Shown here piece by piece: positions 1 to 10,150 of a stretch of 64,000 nucleotides of DNA (the stretch's first letter is position 1; each line of letters opens with the position of its first letter). The DNA lies in assembly GCF_020982545.1 (NCBI RefSeq), contig NZ_JAJKLK010000022.1, positions 1 through 64,000 of the forward strand, read 5' to 3'. A program made the position numbers and the translations under genes. The stretch is from Streptomyces sp. MNU76 (GTDB lineage: Bacteria > Actinomycetota > Actinomycetes > Streptomycetales > Streptomycetaceae). The notes beneath the pieces were generated by a model. It was not told the origin of the DNA and did no database searches. It saw only the letters and a list, made by a program, of their open reading frames with translations.

Positions 1-863
1 GTGGGGAGGCCGGACGGGGTGACGAAGCCTTCGATGGCGCCGGACACGAAGAGGACCAGCGCCAGGCCTATCGCCATCCCGAGGGCGGCTCGCCCCTCCT
101 CGGCCAGGGCGGACCGGCGGGTGCGGAGCCCTGGGTCGATGACGGTCCAGCCGAGCCGCAGCCCGGTGCCGGCGGCCACGAAGACGGCCGTCAGTTCCAG
201 CAGGCCGTGCGGGAGGATCAGGCCGAGGAAGACGTCGAGGCGGCCGGCCGAGGTCATCAGGCCGATGCCGACGCCCAGGTTGAGCATGTTCAGGAGCAGG
301 ATCCAGAGGACCGGTAGGCCGAGGAAGATCCCCAGGACCAGGCACATCGCGGCGGCCTGGGCGTTGTTTGTCCACACCTGGGCCGCGAAGGACGCAGCGG
401 GATGGCTGGAGTAGTACGTCTCGTACTGACCACCGGGTCGGGTCATCTCGCGGAGGGCGTCCGGGGCCGCGATGCCGGCCTGGACTTCCGGGTGGGTACC
501 GATCCACCACCCCAGGAGCACGGCGACGAGGGTGGAGAGCAGGGCTGTGGGGACCCACCAGTGACGGGAGCGGTAGACCGCTGCGGGGAAGCCTTGGGTC
601 AGGAAGCGGGTGACGTCGCGCCAGGAAGCGCGCCGGTTTCCCGTGACGGCGCTGCGCGCGCGTGCCACCAGTTGGCTGAGGCGCCCGGTGAGCTGCGGGT
701 CCGGAGCGCTCGACTGGATCAATGAGAGGTGGGTGGCGGTGCGCTGGTAGAGGGTGACGAGTTCGTCGACCTCGGCTCCGTCGAGACGGCGCTGGCGGCG
801 GAGCAGGGCGTCGAGGCGGTCCCACTCGGCACGATGGGCGGACACGAAGACATCGAGGTCCAT
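1..863 (-). CDS. SpoIIM-family (DUF95) integral membrane protein, 3' end outside window
   Basis: The frame is open from an ATG at 863 to the left edge, giving 287 residues with no stop, so the C-terminus is missing. A soluble helical N-terminus (about residues 1-95, starting MDLDVFVSAHRAEWDRLDAL) is followed by hydrophobic segments near residues 105-125, 165-195 and 200-240. This is the usual layout of stage II sporulation protein M homologues, which are membrane proteins common in actinobacteria and not only in endospore formers. It is divergent from the RDD gene with about 135-160 bp between them, and in other genomes these two families are often neighbours. The specific role in Streptomyces is not known to me; a link to development or envelope remodelling is inference. 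Confidence 0.85.
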   Translation of the reverse strand, partial: MDLDVFVSAHRAEWDRLDALLRRQRRLDGAEVDELVTLYQRTATHLSLIQSSAPDPQLTGRLSQLVARARSAVTGNRRASWRDVTRFLTQGFPAAVYRSRHWWVPTALLSTLVAVLLGWWIGTHPEVQAGIAAPDALREMTRPGGQYETYYSSHPAASFAAQVWTNNAQAAAMCLVLGIFLGLPVLWILLLNMLNLGVGIGLMTSAGRLDVFLGLILPHGLLELTAVFVAAGTGLRLGWTVIDPGLRTRRSALAEEGRAALGMAIGLALVLFVSGAIEGFVTPSGLP

Positions 864-1021
864 CGGGTGTGCTGCTCCTTGTCCGTCTCGCACTGCGTGC
901 CGGCTTGTCGCGCTGGTCCTACTGATCGCAATGGTCGTACTGGGGCGCGATATGACCTCAGCTTGGCAGACTGGCCACTCTCGGGGCAGGTCAGGGGATG
1001 AATCCGGAAGGGACTACGGGT

Positions 1022-2012
1022 GTGAGTGAGCTAGTGACGGGCGAGGCGGTGGCGCTGGAACTGCGTCCCGCGAAGCTGCCGAGCCGAGCGCTGGCCGTGC
1101 TGCTCGACCTGGTCGTGGCCGTGGTCGTCTACCTCGCGGTGGTCCTGATCCTGGTGCTGTCGACGGCCGGTCTGGACGAGGCGGCGCAGACGGCGATATC
1201 CATCGCGAGCTTCCTGCTCGTCCTGGTGGGCGGGCCGATCGCGGTGGAGACGCTGAGTCATGGGCGTTCGCTGGGGAAGCTCGTCTGCGGGCTGCGGGTG
1301 GTGCGGGACGACGGGGGTCCGATCCGGTTCCGGCACTCGCTGGTACGCGGGGCGGTCGGGGTGGTCGAGATCCTGATGACATTCGGGGTCGTCGCCTGCA
1401 TCGCCTCGCTCGTGTCGGCGCGGGGACGTCGGCTGGGTGATGTGTTCGCGGGGACCTTGGTCGTGCGGGAGCGGGTTCCGGCCGGGCGGGCGGCGTTCGT
1501 GTCTCCGCCCCCGCCGTGGCTCGCGGGACAGTTCTCCGCGCTCGACCTCTCCGCCGTGCCGGACGGGCTGTGGCTGGCCATCCGCCAGTACCTGACGCGG
1601 ATGCGGCAGCTGGATCCGCACGTCGGCGCGGCCATGGCGGAACGTCTCGCCTCGGACCTCGCGGCCCGTACCGGGGCTCCGGCGCCCTACGGGGTGCCGC
1701 CGGGCGCTTATCTGGCGGCGGTGGTGCACGAGCGGCAGGCCCGGGAGGCTCGCCATGCCTTCCAGGGCACGGCCGGGGTGGGTTCGGGTGCTGGTGTGGG
1801 TGCGGTTGCGGGTGGCCCGGCCCCGGCGGGTGGCCCGGCCCCGGGCCCCGGCGGCTTCGCGTACGCGCCGCCCGCGGGAGTGCCAGGTCCCGCACCCGTG
1901 CCCACTCCCACCCTCACCCCGTCCGGCCGCTCCCGGCATCCCGCCCGCCCCGCGCCGCCGCACGCCGTCTCCCGAGCGGCCGCCGAGCACCGGGTTCGCG
2001 CCGCCCGCCTGA
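1022..2012 (+). CDS. RDD-family membrane protein, probable frame break near the 3' end
   Basis: The N-terminal part is a clear RDD domain with the RDD-type start (LPSRALAVLLDLVVAV), three hydrophobic segments within about 150 residues and a basic loop (ARGRRLGDVFAGTLVV). I prefer the GTG at 1022 because family members start at VSELVTGEAVALEL; an ATG at 998 is the alternative. In the start frame there is no stop until 2665, which would run through the whole convergent gene at 2033-2647. In the next frame, however, a Pro-rich tail ends naturally at 2012 with PPSTGFAPPA. A frame change between about 1880 and 1925 is therefore likely, either a sequence error in G/C-rich DNA or a real frameshift. 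The RDD domain itself is intact. Function is unknown; RDD proteins are proposed to be transporters. Confidence 0.75.
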
Positions 2013-2032
2013 CTCCGCCGCCGAGTCCCGCC

Positions 2033-2647
2033 TCAGTCGAGCGAGGACGGCGGTGTCTCCAGGTGCTCCAGCTCGATTCCGGGTGCTGCCAGGACGACGT
2101 CGCCCGCGATGTGAACGGTGTGCCGCTCGCCCGTGTCCAGGGCTGTGACCTGGTATTCGTCCACCATCAGGGGGCCGTTGTCAGTGGCGTGTGCTTCTCT
2201 TTCGATCAAGGCCCAGGACTGGTCGAGGGTGCGCGGGGCCAGGACCGGGTCGGTGAAGGCGACGAGGCGTACGCGAGTGGCCGGGGTGGAGGGGGTGAGG
2301 CGCAGCAGGCGGGCGGTGGCGATCAGGAACGCCGGGGAGGTGCCGGTGAAGGCGTGTGCGCGGACATTGCCTTCGGTGGCCTCCGTGCCGGTGGGGTCGG
2401 TGCGGACCCAGGTGACGCCGTCGAGGGCTGCGCCGCGGACCTGCCAGCTCGCGGCATGCAGTTCGAGGCGGATGGGGCGGCCGAGTTCGTCGATGGCCAG
2501 GTCGACGGAGCCGGCGTGGTCGCCGGAGGGGGCGGTCAGTTGGGAGACGTAGCGCCAGCCGGACGGGCCGGGCGCGCAGTGGAAGTGTTCCTCGGCGAGG
2601 AGGGTGTGGTCGTGCGGGTCATGGAGCGAATACCGGCCGCGGGGCAT
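2033..2647 (-). CDS. Conserved hypothetical protein (204 aa)
   Basis: The start is taken at the ATG giving MPRGRYSLHDPHDHTLLAEE, because residues further upstream are Pro/Arg-rich and look non-coding. The protein is soluble with no signal peptide or membrane segment. It has alternating beta-strand-like stretches (SVDLAIDELGRPIRLELHAA, then VRLVAFTDPVLAPRTLDQSW) and no motif I recognise. It lies downstream of sahH on the same strand, about 150 bp away and beyond two strong hairpins, so it is probably transcribed separately. It converges on the RDD gene. The function cannot be called from sequence. Confidence 0.7.
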   Translation of the reverse strand: MPRGRYSLHDPHDHTLLAEEHFHCAPGPSGWRYVSQLTAPSGDHAGSVDLAIDELGRPIRLELHAASWQVRGAALDGVTWVRTDPTGTEATEGNVRAHAFTGTSPAFLIATARLLRLTPSTPATRVRLVAFTDPVLAPRTLDQSWALIEREAHATDNGPLMVDEYQVTALDTGERHTVHIAGDVVLAAPGIELEHLETPPSSLD

Positions 2648-2703
2648 GGGGGTCCTGGGTCTTGACGGGCGGGTCCGGCCGACGGGACTGAGGCGCCGAA
2701 CGG

Positions 2704-2784
2704 GCAGGCCCCCGGCACGGGGGTGCGGGGGCCTGCCTGGGTGCTTCTGCCTGGGTGGGTGCGTCGAGGTGCGACGCACCCACC
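2704..2784 (-). terminator. Double hairpin downstream of sahH
   Basis: Two perfect inverted repeats follow the sahH stop. One has a 12-bp stem (2754-2765 with 2773-2784, 7-nt loop). The second has a 10-bp stem (2704-2713 with 2727-2736). There is no U-tract, which is normal for Streptomyces terminators. They separate sahH from the downstream hypothetical gene. Confidence 0.65.
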
Positions 2785-2794
2785 GCCGGGCGGA

Positions 2795-4252
<1,458 letters not shown>

Positions 4253-4605
4253 TGCGAACTGCTCCTCGGTGTCGGGTCGAGGGTGGGTAGGGCTGGTCTG
4301 CGCGGCGGCGGGCACAGGGGTGCCCCGAAGGAGACACGGGCATGCCCACGTGCGCGCAGCGCAGTCCGTCGGAGGCCCTCTCTCCCTCGGTCGGTCCGCG
4401 GTGGGACCGCCCGACCGCCATCAGCAGCGACGTCTGGCTCCGTCCCAAGCTACACCGGTTGGCTCGGCCTGCCCCAGTCCGCCTGCGTACAGATCGAGCC
4501 GAAGAGAGCGGTTTGGCGGGGAACGGGCAGGGGCCCGTCGCGGTCGTTCGTGCGACGGGCCCCGGTGTTCGGTGCCTGGTGGAACGGCCCGAACGGGCCG
4601 GTGGG
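4253..4605 (-). other. Leader region between the CDF gene and sahH
   Basis: This 353-bp gap has no convincing reading frame. On the sahH strand it holds several G/C-rich inverted repeats. It also contains CTGCGC (read from 4364 to 4359) that could pair with GCGCAG (read from 4303 to 4298), an arrangement compatible with a pseudoknotted leader RNA. A class assignment is not possible by eye. Confidence 0.4.
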
Positions 4606-5583
4606 TCAGTGCTCGGCGGGAGCGGTCGGGCCGCCGGGCGCGGCCTCGGGGTCGGCGCCCTTGGCGGCTTCGGCCTCGCTGTAGATGTCGGGCTCCAGGT
4701 AGATGACGCGGGCGATCGGGACGGCCTCGCGGATGCGGGCCTCGGCCGCGTTGATGGCGTTCGCGACCTCGATGGCCGTGTCGTCGTGCTGGACGGCGAT
4801 CTTGGCGGCGACGAGGAGCTCCTCGGGGCCGAGGTGGAGTGTGCGCATGTGGATGACGCGGGTGACGGTGTCGCCGTCGACGACGGCCTGCGCGATCTTC
4901 TCGACCTCCTCGGCGCCGGCGGACTCGCCGAGGAGGAGGGACTTGGTCTCGGCGGCGAGGACGATCGCGATCAGGATGAGCAGGACGCCGATGCAGAGGG
5001 TGCCGATGCCGTCCCAGACGCCGTCGCCGGTGATCAGGGCGAGGCCGACGCCGCCGAGGGCGAGGATCAGGCCGACGAGGGCGCCGAGGTCCTCCAGGAG
5101 GACGACCGGCAGCTCGGGGGCCTTGGCGTGGCGGACGAACTCGGTCCAGGACTTGTTGCCCCGCAGGACGTTGGACTCCTTGATGGCGGTCCGGAAGGAG
5201 AAGGTCTCGGCGATGATCGCGAAGACGAGGACGCCGACCGGCCAGTACCAGGCCTCGATCTCGTGCGGGTGCTTGATCTTCTCGTAGCCCTCGTAGAGGG
5301 CGAACATGCCGCCGACGGAGAAGAGGACGATGGAGACGAGGAAGGCGTAGATGTAGCGCTCGCGGCCGTAGCCGAAGGGGTGTTCGGCGGTCGCCTCGCG
5401 CTTGGCCTTCTTGCCGCCGAGGAGCAGCAGGGCCTGGTTGCCCGAGTCGGCCAGCGAGTGCACGGACTCGGCGAGCATCGACGACGAGTTACTGAAGAGG
5501 AACGCCACGAACTTCGCTACCGCGATCGCGAGGTTGGCGGCGAGTGCCGCCACGATCGCCTTGGTGCCGCCTGACGCGCTCAT
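4606..5583 (-). CDS. Cation diffusion facilitator family transporter
   Basis: The 325-residue protein (start MSASGGTKAIVAALAANLAI) has six hydrophobic segments in the first 215 residues and a C-terminal cytoplasmic domain, the CDF layout. The metal-site motif in the second helix is seen as ESVHSLADSGNQ (HxxxD), followed by the loop HPFGYGRERYIYAF that is typical of the ZnT9-like subgroup. The second site has LLEDLGALVG instead of the classic HxxxD, as expected for that subgroup. The family exports Zn2+ or other divalent cations by proton antiport. It lies between manA and sahH on the same strand, and a functional link to either is not evident. The C-terminus is Ala/Pro/Glu-rich. Confidence 0.93.
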   Translation of the reverse strand: MSASGGTKAIVAALAANLAIAVAKFVAFLFSNSSSMLAESVHSLADSGNQALLLLGGKKAKREATAEHPFGYGRERYIYAFLVSIVLFSVGGMFALYEGYEKIKHPHEIEAWYWPVGVLVFAIIAETFSFRTAIKESNVLRGNKSWTEFVRHAKAPELPVVLLEDLGALVGLILALGGVGLALITGDGVWDGIGTLCIGVLLILIAIVLAAETKSLLLGESAGAEEVEKIAQAVVDGDTVTRVIHMRTLHLGPEELLVAAKIAVQHDDTAIEVANAINAAEARIREAVPIARVIYLEPDIYSEAEAAKGADPEAAPGGPTAPAEH

Positions 5584-5782
5584 GTGTCCGAGGTGTCCCT
5601 TCGCCTACGCATATGCCTGTGCGTGGGGATGGGTACCCACGCTTCCGTCCGTCACCGGCCGGGCTTTGCCCGCCTTTTGCAGGGGGCATTGTTGCAGCCT
5701 GGCCCGGCGTCGGTGCGTCGGGTCGTGGATCGGGAGGGAACGCGGACCGGAAGGGGTCGTGGATCGGGAGTACGTCAGGCCG

Positions 5783-6934
5783 TCACGTGAGCACGGTCGC
5801 GCGGAACAGCGTGCCCGGGCCGGACACCTCGGCCTTCTCGTCCGCCGGTACGAAGACGGACTCGCCGGGGGCGAGGGTGTGTTCGCCCGCCCGGACCGAA
5901 CCGGCGGTGCAGAGAAGGATCTGCGGGGTGGCGCGGGTGAGGTCGTGCGGGGCGGTGGCCTCGGGGAGGACGAAGCGGGAGAGGCGGAACTCGTCGATGG
6001 GCGTCTCGTAGACCTCTTCGCCGTCGGGGGACGCCTCCGGGCGCAGCACGCCCGGGTCGGTCGCCTCGAAGCGGACGATGCGCAGGAGTTCGGGGACGTC
6101 GACGTGCTTGGGGGTGAGGCCGCAGCGCAGCACGTTGTCGGAGTTGGCCATGATCTCGACGCCGAGGCCGTTCAGGTACGCGTGCGGGATCCCGGCGCCC
6201 AGGAACAGGGCCTCGCCGGGCTGCAGGCGTACGTGGTTGAGGAGCATGGCGGCGATGACGCCGGGGTCGCCCGGGTAGTGGTGGGCGATGTCGGCGTAGG
6301 GGGCGTGGGCGCCGCCGAGGCGGGTGCAGGCGGTCGCGGCCTCGGTGACGGTGTGGGCCATCTCCTCGGGGTCGGCGCCGAGGACGGCGGTCAACACCTC
6401 GCGCAGCGCCGCCTCTTCGGGGTGGGCGTGCAGGAGGTCGACGTACGGCTTGAGGGAGTCGACGTCGAGGGCGGCCAGCAGCTCGGCGGCTTGCAGCGGT
6501 TCGCGGAAGCCGCACAGGCCGTCGAACTCCGTGAGGGCGCAGATCAGTTCCGGCTTGTGGTTGGCGTCCTTGTAGTTGCGGTGTCCCGCGTCGATCGGGA
6601 TGCCGCGCCGCTCCTCGTCCTCGTACCCCTCCCTGGCCTGTTCGAGGTCGGGGTGGACCTGGAGGGACAGGGGCGCGCCGGCGGCGAGAAGCTTCAGGAG
6701 GAAGGGGAGGCGGGGGCCGAACTTCTCGACGGTCCGGGTGCCCAGCTCGCGTTCCGGTGCCTCGTCGATCACCTCGGTGAGGGGGCCGCGTCCGGTGCGC
6801 GAGGGTGCGCCGGGATGGGCTCCCATCCACATCTCCGCCTGCGGCTCGCCGGTGGGGGCCACTCCGAGGAGCGCCGGGATGGCGGTGGTCGAACCCCAGG
6901 CGTAGGGGCGGACGGTGTTGTCGAGGCGGTCCAT
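5783..6934 (-). CDS. manA: Mannose-6-phosphate isomerase, class I
   Basis: This enzyme interconverts fructose-6-phosphate and mannose-6-phosphate in the cytosol, opening the GDP-mannose route. The 383-residue protein starts MDRLDNTVRPYAWGSTTAIP, as in type I enzymes. Zn-site elements are visible in the cupin core: LSLQVHPDLEQAREGY (Gln and His ligands) and YKDANHKPELICAL (Glu and His region). The later arginine-containing segment LFLGAGIPHAYLNGLGVEIM is also present. It lies 106 bp downstream of the SIS gene on the same strand and a few kb from manB, so the cluster handles mannose phosphates together. Confidence 0.95.
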   Translation of the reverse strand: MDRLDNTVRPYAWGSTTAIPALLGVAPTGEPQAEMWMGAHPGAPSRTGRGPLTEVIDEAPERELGTRTVEKFGPRLPFLLKLLAAGAPLSLQVHPDLEQAREGYEDEERRGIPIDAGHRNYKDANHKPELICALTEFDGLCGFREPLQAAELLAALDVDSLKPYVDLLHAHPEEAALREVLTAVLGADPEEMAHTVTEAATACTRLGGAHAPYADIAHHYPGDPGVIAAMLLNHVRLQPGEALFLGAGIPHAYLNGLGVEIMANSDNVLRCGLTPKHVDVPELLRIVRFEATDPGVLRPEASPDGEEVYETPIDEFRLSRFVLPEATAPHDLTRATPQILLCTAGSVRAGEHTLAPGESVFVPADEKAEVSGPGTLFRATVLT

Positions 6935-7040
6935 GGTGTGTGTTTCTCCGTACGTGGGGAGCCGGCCGGGCCCCGGTCGAGGTCGGGCCCGGTCGGGATC
7001 GGGCTCCGCGCGGGTCGGGCTCCGGAAGCGTCCGTGAGGA

Positions 7041-8168
7041 TCAGGCTCCGGAGGCGAGCGACAGGTAAACGGCGGCGAAATCGGTGATGGCGATCATCTC
7101 CGCGAGGGTCTCCAGGTCGCTGCCCTCCTCGGGTTCCAGCTCGCTGATCGCGGTGTCGTGGCCGAGGGCCAGCTCGCGGGCGGCGGGGACGGCGCTGAGG
7201 CCGCCGGTGGGGCGGTCGCGAAGGAGCACCACGCGCGCGTGGAAGGCGGGCGGTTCCTCGACGCGGTCGCGGAAGAAGTCGTCGGGGTCGGCGCTCGCGG
7301 CGAGCGGACCGGACAGCAGCACCGTGTGCGAGGCGAGCGCCTCCGGCAGCTGGGCGGCGAGGGCCGGGCGCCCCGCCAGCTCGGCGAGCGCGGAGGCGAA
7401 ACGGCGGCCCACGGGGGCCGCTGCCTGGCCCTCGGTCCAGATCACCGGGAGGGTGTCGGCCAGCTCGGCGGCGAGCGTCTTGGCCGGGTTGCTGTAGGTG
7501 GCGATGGCGGGGCCGCAGCGCTCGGCGACGTGGTCGAGGCGGTCGGCGACCTTCTGCAGGGCGTCGGGCGCGGCGGCGACCAGGCCGGTGCGGTCCAGCA
7601 GCGCGAGCATCGGGGTGAGCAGCGCCCACAGCACGCCGGGGGCGGCGGCGCCGAGGGGCACCTCCTGCTCGTACGGGCCGGTCGCCATCGGTACGAAGAG
7701 TCCGTGGGCGCCTTCCATGGCCTCGGCGACCGGGGTGCGGGGCGGGGCGACGGCGACGACCGTGCAGCCGCGGCGGTAGGCCTGGTCGATCAGGAGCGCC
7801 AGGCCGGGTTCGGCGCCGTCGGCGGTGGCGATCAGGAGGAGGTCGACCGAGCCCGCCCAGCCCGGGAGGTCCCAGCGCAGGGCGCCCGCCGCGGGGGCCA
7901 CGCCGGTGGGGTGCAGACGGGTGAGGGGACAGCTGGATCCCGCGAGGGCGCCGAGCAGGTCGGCGACGCCCTCGGAGGCCATGCCGGGGCCCGCGATCAG
8001 GAGGGCGCGGGGCCGGCCGTCGGGTTTCAGGTCGGGGATACCGGCCTCGGTGCCGAGACGGATGGCCGTGCGGACCCGGGCGCCCGCCTCGGCGGCGCCG
8101 CGGAGCAGGTCGCGGCGGTCCGCCTCCGACAGGGCGTCGGGGGTGTCTAGCAGCGATTCGTCGAGCAT
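7041..8168 (-). CDS. SIS-domain sugar isomerase-like protein
   Basis: The 375-residue protein has an N-terminal SIS-like half (a Rossmann-type segment ALLIAGPGMASEGVADLLGA near residue 55) and a C-terminal half resembling the bifunctional phosphoglucose/phosphomannose isomerase C-terminal domain (ERCGPAIATYSNPAKTLAAE, WTEGQAAAPVGRRFASALAE). In crenarchaeal enzymes this fold isomerises glucose-6-phosphate or mannose-6-phosphate. In Streptomyces the activity of this paralogue is unproven and it may be a regulatory or degenerate form. Its position between manB/Trm112 and manA supports a sugar-phosphate role. The start is the ATG at 8168 (MLDESLLDTPDALSEADRRD). Confidence 0.85.
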   Translation of the reverse strand: MLDESLLDTPDALSEADRRDLLRGAAEAGARVRTAIRLGTEAGIPDLKPDGRPRALLIAGPGMASEGVADLLGALAGSSCPLTRLHPTGVAPAAGALRWDLPGWAGSVDLLLIATADGAEPGLALLIDQAYRRGCTVVAVAPPRTPVAEAMEGAHGLFVPMATGPYEQEVPLGAAAPGVLWALLTPMLALLDRTGLVAAAPDALQKVADRLDHVAERCGPAIATYSNPAKTLAAELADTLPVIWTEGQAAAPVGRRFASALAELAGRPALAAQLPEALASHTVLLSGPLAASADPDDFFRDRVEEPPAFHARVVLLRDRPTGGLSAVPAARELALGHDTAISELEPEEGSDLETLAEMIAITDFAAVYLSLASGA

Positions 8169-8267
8169 GGGCGGCAGCCTCCGATCGCCGGGTGCCCTGA
8201 TGCGCCTTTTGCCGGGTTTCCCGGCTCGTGCGGGGTTACGCCTTGCGTGGGAGCGTGATCGCGCGGG

Positions 8268-8438
8268 TCACACGGGGCGGCGGGCCTCGTCGACGAGGAG
8301 TACGGGGATACCGTCCCGGATCGGGTAGGCGAGGCCGCAGTCCTGGCTCGTGCAGGTCAGCTCGGCGTCCTCCTCCGTGAGGGGGGCGTGGCACGCCGGG
8401 CAGGCGAGGATCTCCAGGAGGCCGGCTTCGAGCGGCAT
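8268..8438 (-). CDS. Trm112-family small zinc-ribbon-like protein
   Basis: This 56-residue protein starts MPLEAGLLEILACPACHAPL and continues with ELTCTSQDCGLAYPIRDGIP. It has a CPxC pair and a second pair CTSQDC, the Trm112/YcaR pattern of a small Zn-binding or methyltransferase-activating protein. Bacterial Trm112 homologues are thought to be partners of methyltransferases; its partner here is unknown. It sits between manB and the SIS gene on the same strand, with a dispersed repeat on its upstream side, an arrangement I recall from other Streptomyces. Confidence 0.88.
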   Translation of the reverse strand: MPLEAGLLEILACPACHAPLTEEDAELTCTSQDCGLAYPIRDGIPVLLVDEARRPV

Positions 8439-8540
8439 GTCGGGGTCCCTTCGGGGGGCGGGTTCGTGCGGTGCGGCCTGGTCAGAGTACCGCCGTGCGA
8501 GGGTTGGCGCCGGGGTTGGGGGCCGGTGCCGTTTCGCCCG

Positions 8541-8667
8541 CGCCGCCCTTACCCGTCCCTCCTCAAGGGGCTGCGCCCCTTTGACCCCCACACGTCCGCC
8601 CGGTGGGGCTTCTCGCGCAGTTCCCCGCGCCCTGGAAAAGCAGGGGCTGCGCCCCGTGCTTTTCCAG
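8541..8667. repeat. Dispersed G/C-rich 3'-end repeat, copy 1 (long form)
   Basis: This copy contains both modules seen elsewhere in the window. The first is a leading block (ACCCGTCCCTCCTCA, then GGGGCTGCGCCCC and GTCCGCCCGGTGGGGCT). The second is the core TCGCGCAGTTCCCCGCGCCC followed by a palindromic GCAGGGGCTGCGCCCC. It lies between the 3' end of manB and the Trm112-like gene. Confidence 0.8.
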
Positions 8668-8668
8668 A

Positions 8669-10033
8669 TCAGGACCTGATGATCGCCAGGACCTCGTCCC
8701 TCACCTTTGCCATCGTCGTCTCGTCCCTCGCCTCCGCGTTCAGTCTCAGGAGGGGTTCCGTGTTGGAGGGGCGGACGTTGAACCACCAGTCGGGGGCGGA
8801 GACCGTGAGGCCGTCGAGGTCGTCGAGGGTGAGGTCCTCGCGGTTCCCGTAGGCGGAGCGGATCGCGGCCAGGCGGTCCGACTGGTCGGCGACCGTGGAG
8901 TTGATCTCGCCGGAGCCGACGTAGCGGTCGTACTCGGCGAGGAGGCCGGAGAGGGGGCCGTCCTGGCCGCCGAGAGCGGCGAGGACGTGGAGGGCGGCCA
9001 GCATGCCCGTGTCGGCGTTCCAGAAGTCCGCGAAGTAGTAGTGGGCGGAGTGCTCGCCGCCGAAGATGGCGCCGGATCTGGCCATCTCGGCCTTGATGAA
9101 GGAGTGGCCGACACGGGTGCGCACCGGCGTGCCGCCGTTCTCGCGCACCACCTCCGGGACGGACCAGGAGGTGATCAGGTTGTGGATGACCGTGCCCTTG
9201 CCACCGTGCCTGGCGAGTTCGCGGGAGGCGACCAGGGCGGTGATCGCGGAGGGCGAGACGGCGTCGCCCCGCTCGTCGACCACGAAACACCGGTCGGCGT
9301 CGCCGTCGAAGGCGATGCCGAGGTCGGCGCCCTCCTCGCGGACGCGCTTCTGGAGGTCGACGATGTTCGCCGGGTCGAGGGGGTTGGCCTCGTGGTTCGG
9401 GAACGTGCCGTCCAGCTCGAAGTACATCGGGACCAGGTCCAGCGGCAGGCCCGCGAAGACGGTGGGGACGGTGTGGCCGCCCATGCCGTTGCCCGCGTCG
9501 ACGACGACCTTCAGGGGGCGGACGGAGGTGAGGTCGACGAGGCCGCGCAGGTGCGCCGCGTAGTCCTCCAACGTGTCCCGGTGGGTGATCGTCCCCGGTG
9601 TGGCGGCCGGGGCCGGGGCTCCCGACTCGCTCCAGGCCTCGACCAGCTCGCGGATCTCGGCGAGACCTGTGTCCTGGCCGACGGGGGCGGCTCCGGCGCG
9701 GCACATCTTGATGCCGTTGTACTGGGCGGGGTTGTGGGAGGCGGTGAACATCGCGCCGGGCAGGTTCAGCGCGCCGGACGCGTAGTAGAGCTGGTCCGTG
9801 GAGCAGAGGCCGATCTCGGTGACGTCCACGCCGAGCGCCGCCGCGCCGCGGGCGAAGGCGCGGGACAGGCCGGGCGAGGACGGCCGCATGTCGTGGCCGA
9901 TCACGACGGCGTCCGCGCCGGTCACCTGGGCGAAGGCCGCCCCGAAGAGCTCGGCCAGGGGCTCGTCCCACTGGTCCGGGACCACCCCGCGTACGTCGTA
10001 CGCCTTCACGATCGTCGACAGATCAGCCGCCAT
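8669..10033 (-). CDS. manB: Phosphomannomutase/phosphoglucomutase
   Basis: This cytosolic alpha-D-phosphohexomutase converts mannose-6-phosphate to mannose-1-phosphate and probably acts on glucose phosphates too. All four family signatures are present in the 454-residue protein: the phosphoserine loop FTASHNPAQYNGIK, the Mg2+ loop FDGDADRCFVVDERG, the sugar-binding GGEHSAHYYF and the C-terminal phosphate loop RPSNTEPLLRLNAE. The start MAADLSTIVKAYDVRG at 10033 matches the family; an upstream in-frame start adds only 11 residues. Downstream on the same strand come the Trm112-like, SIS and manA genes, so one sugar-phosphate unit is likely. Confidence 0.96.
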   Translation of the reverse strand: MAADLSTIVKAYDVRGVVPDQWDEPLAELFGAAFAQVTGADAVVIGHDMRPSSPGLSRAFARGAAALGVDVTEIGLCSTDQLYYASGALNLPGAMFTASHNPAQYNGIKMCRAGAAPVGQDTGLAEIRELVEAWSESGAPAPAATPGTITHRDTLEDYAAHLRGLVDLTSVRPLKVVVDAGNGMGGHTVPTVFAGLPLDLVPMYFELDGTFPNHEANPLDPANIVDLQKRVREEGADLGIAFDGDADRCFVVDERGDAVSPSAITALVASRELARHGGKGTVIHNLITSWSVPEVVRENGGTPVRTRVGHSFIKAEMARSGAIFGGEHSAHYYFADFWNADTGMLAALHVLAALGGQDGPLSGLLAEYDRYVGSGEINSTVADQSDRLAAIRSAYGNREDLTLDDLDGLTVSAPDWWFNVRPSNTEPLLRLNAEARDETTMAKVRDEVLAIIRS

Positions 10034-10150
10034 GGCCGCACCCTCCTGAAGTCCCCACCGGATCACCCCAAACTACCCGGGTGCACCGACAGCCGACGGT
10101 GGTACCTCCGAGTGGCCGCCCGGGGCGGCGCCGGTCCGGCCGGAGGGCCC

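Noticed and set aside
5725..5775. Direct repeat GTCGTGGATCGGGAG, two copies between the CDF and manA genes
   Set aside because: Only two short copies, no palindrome and no link to a known element; probably chance or local duplication.
7490..7700. Scanned for tRNA or other RNA genes inside and between the metabolic genes
   Set aside because: No cloverleaf-like or conserved RNA sequence was seen anywhere in the window; the only RNA candidate is the weak sahH leader.
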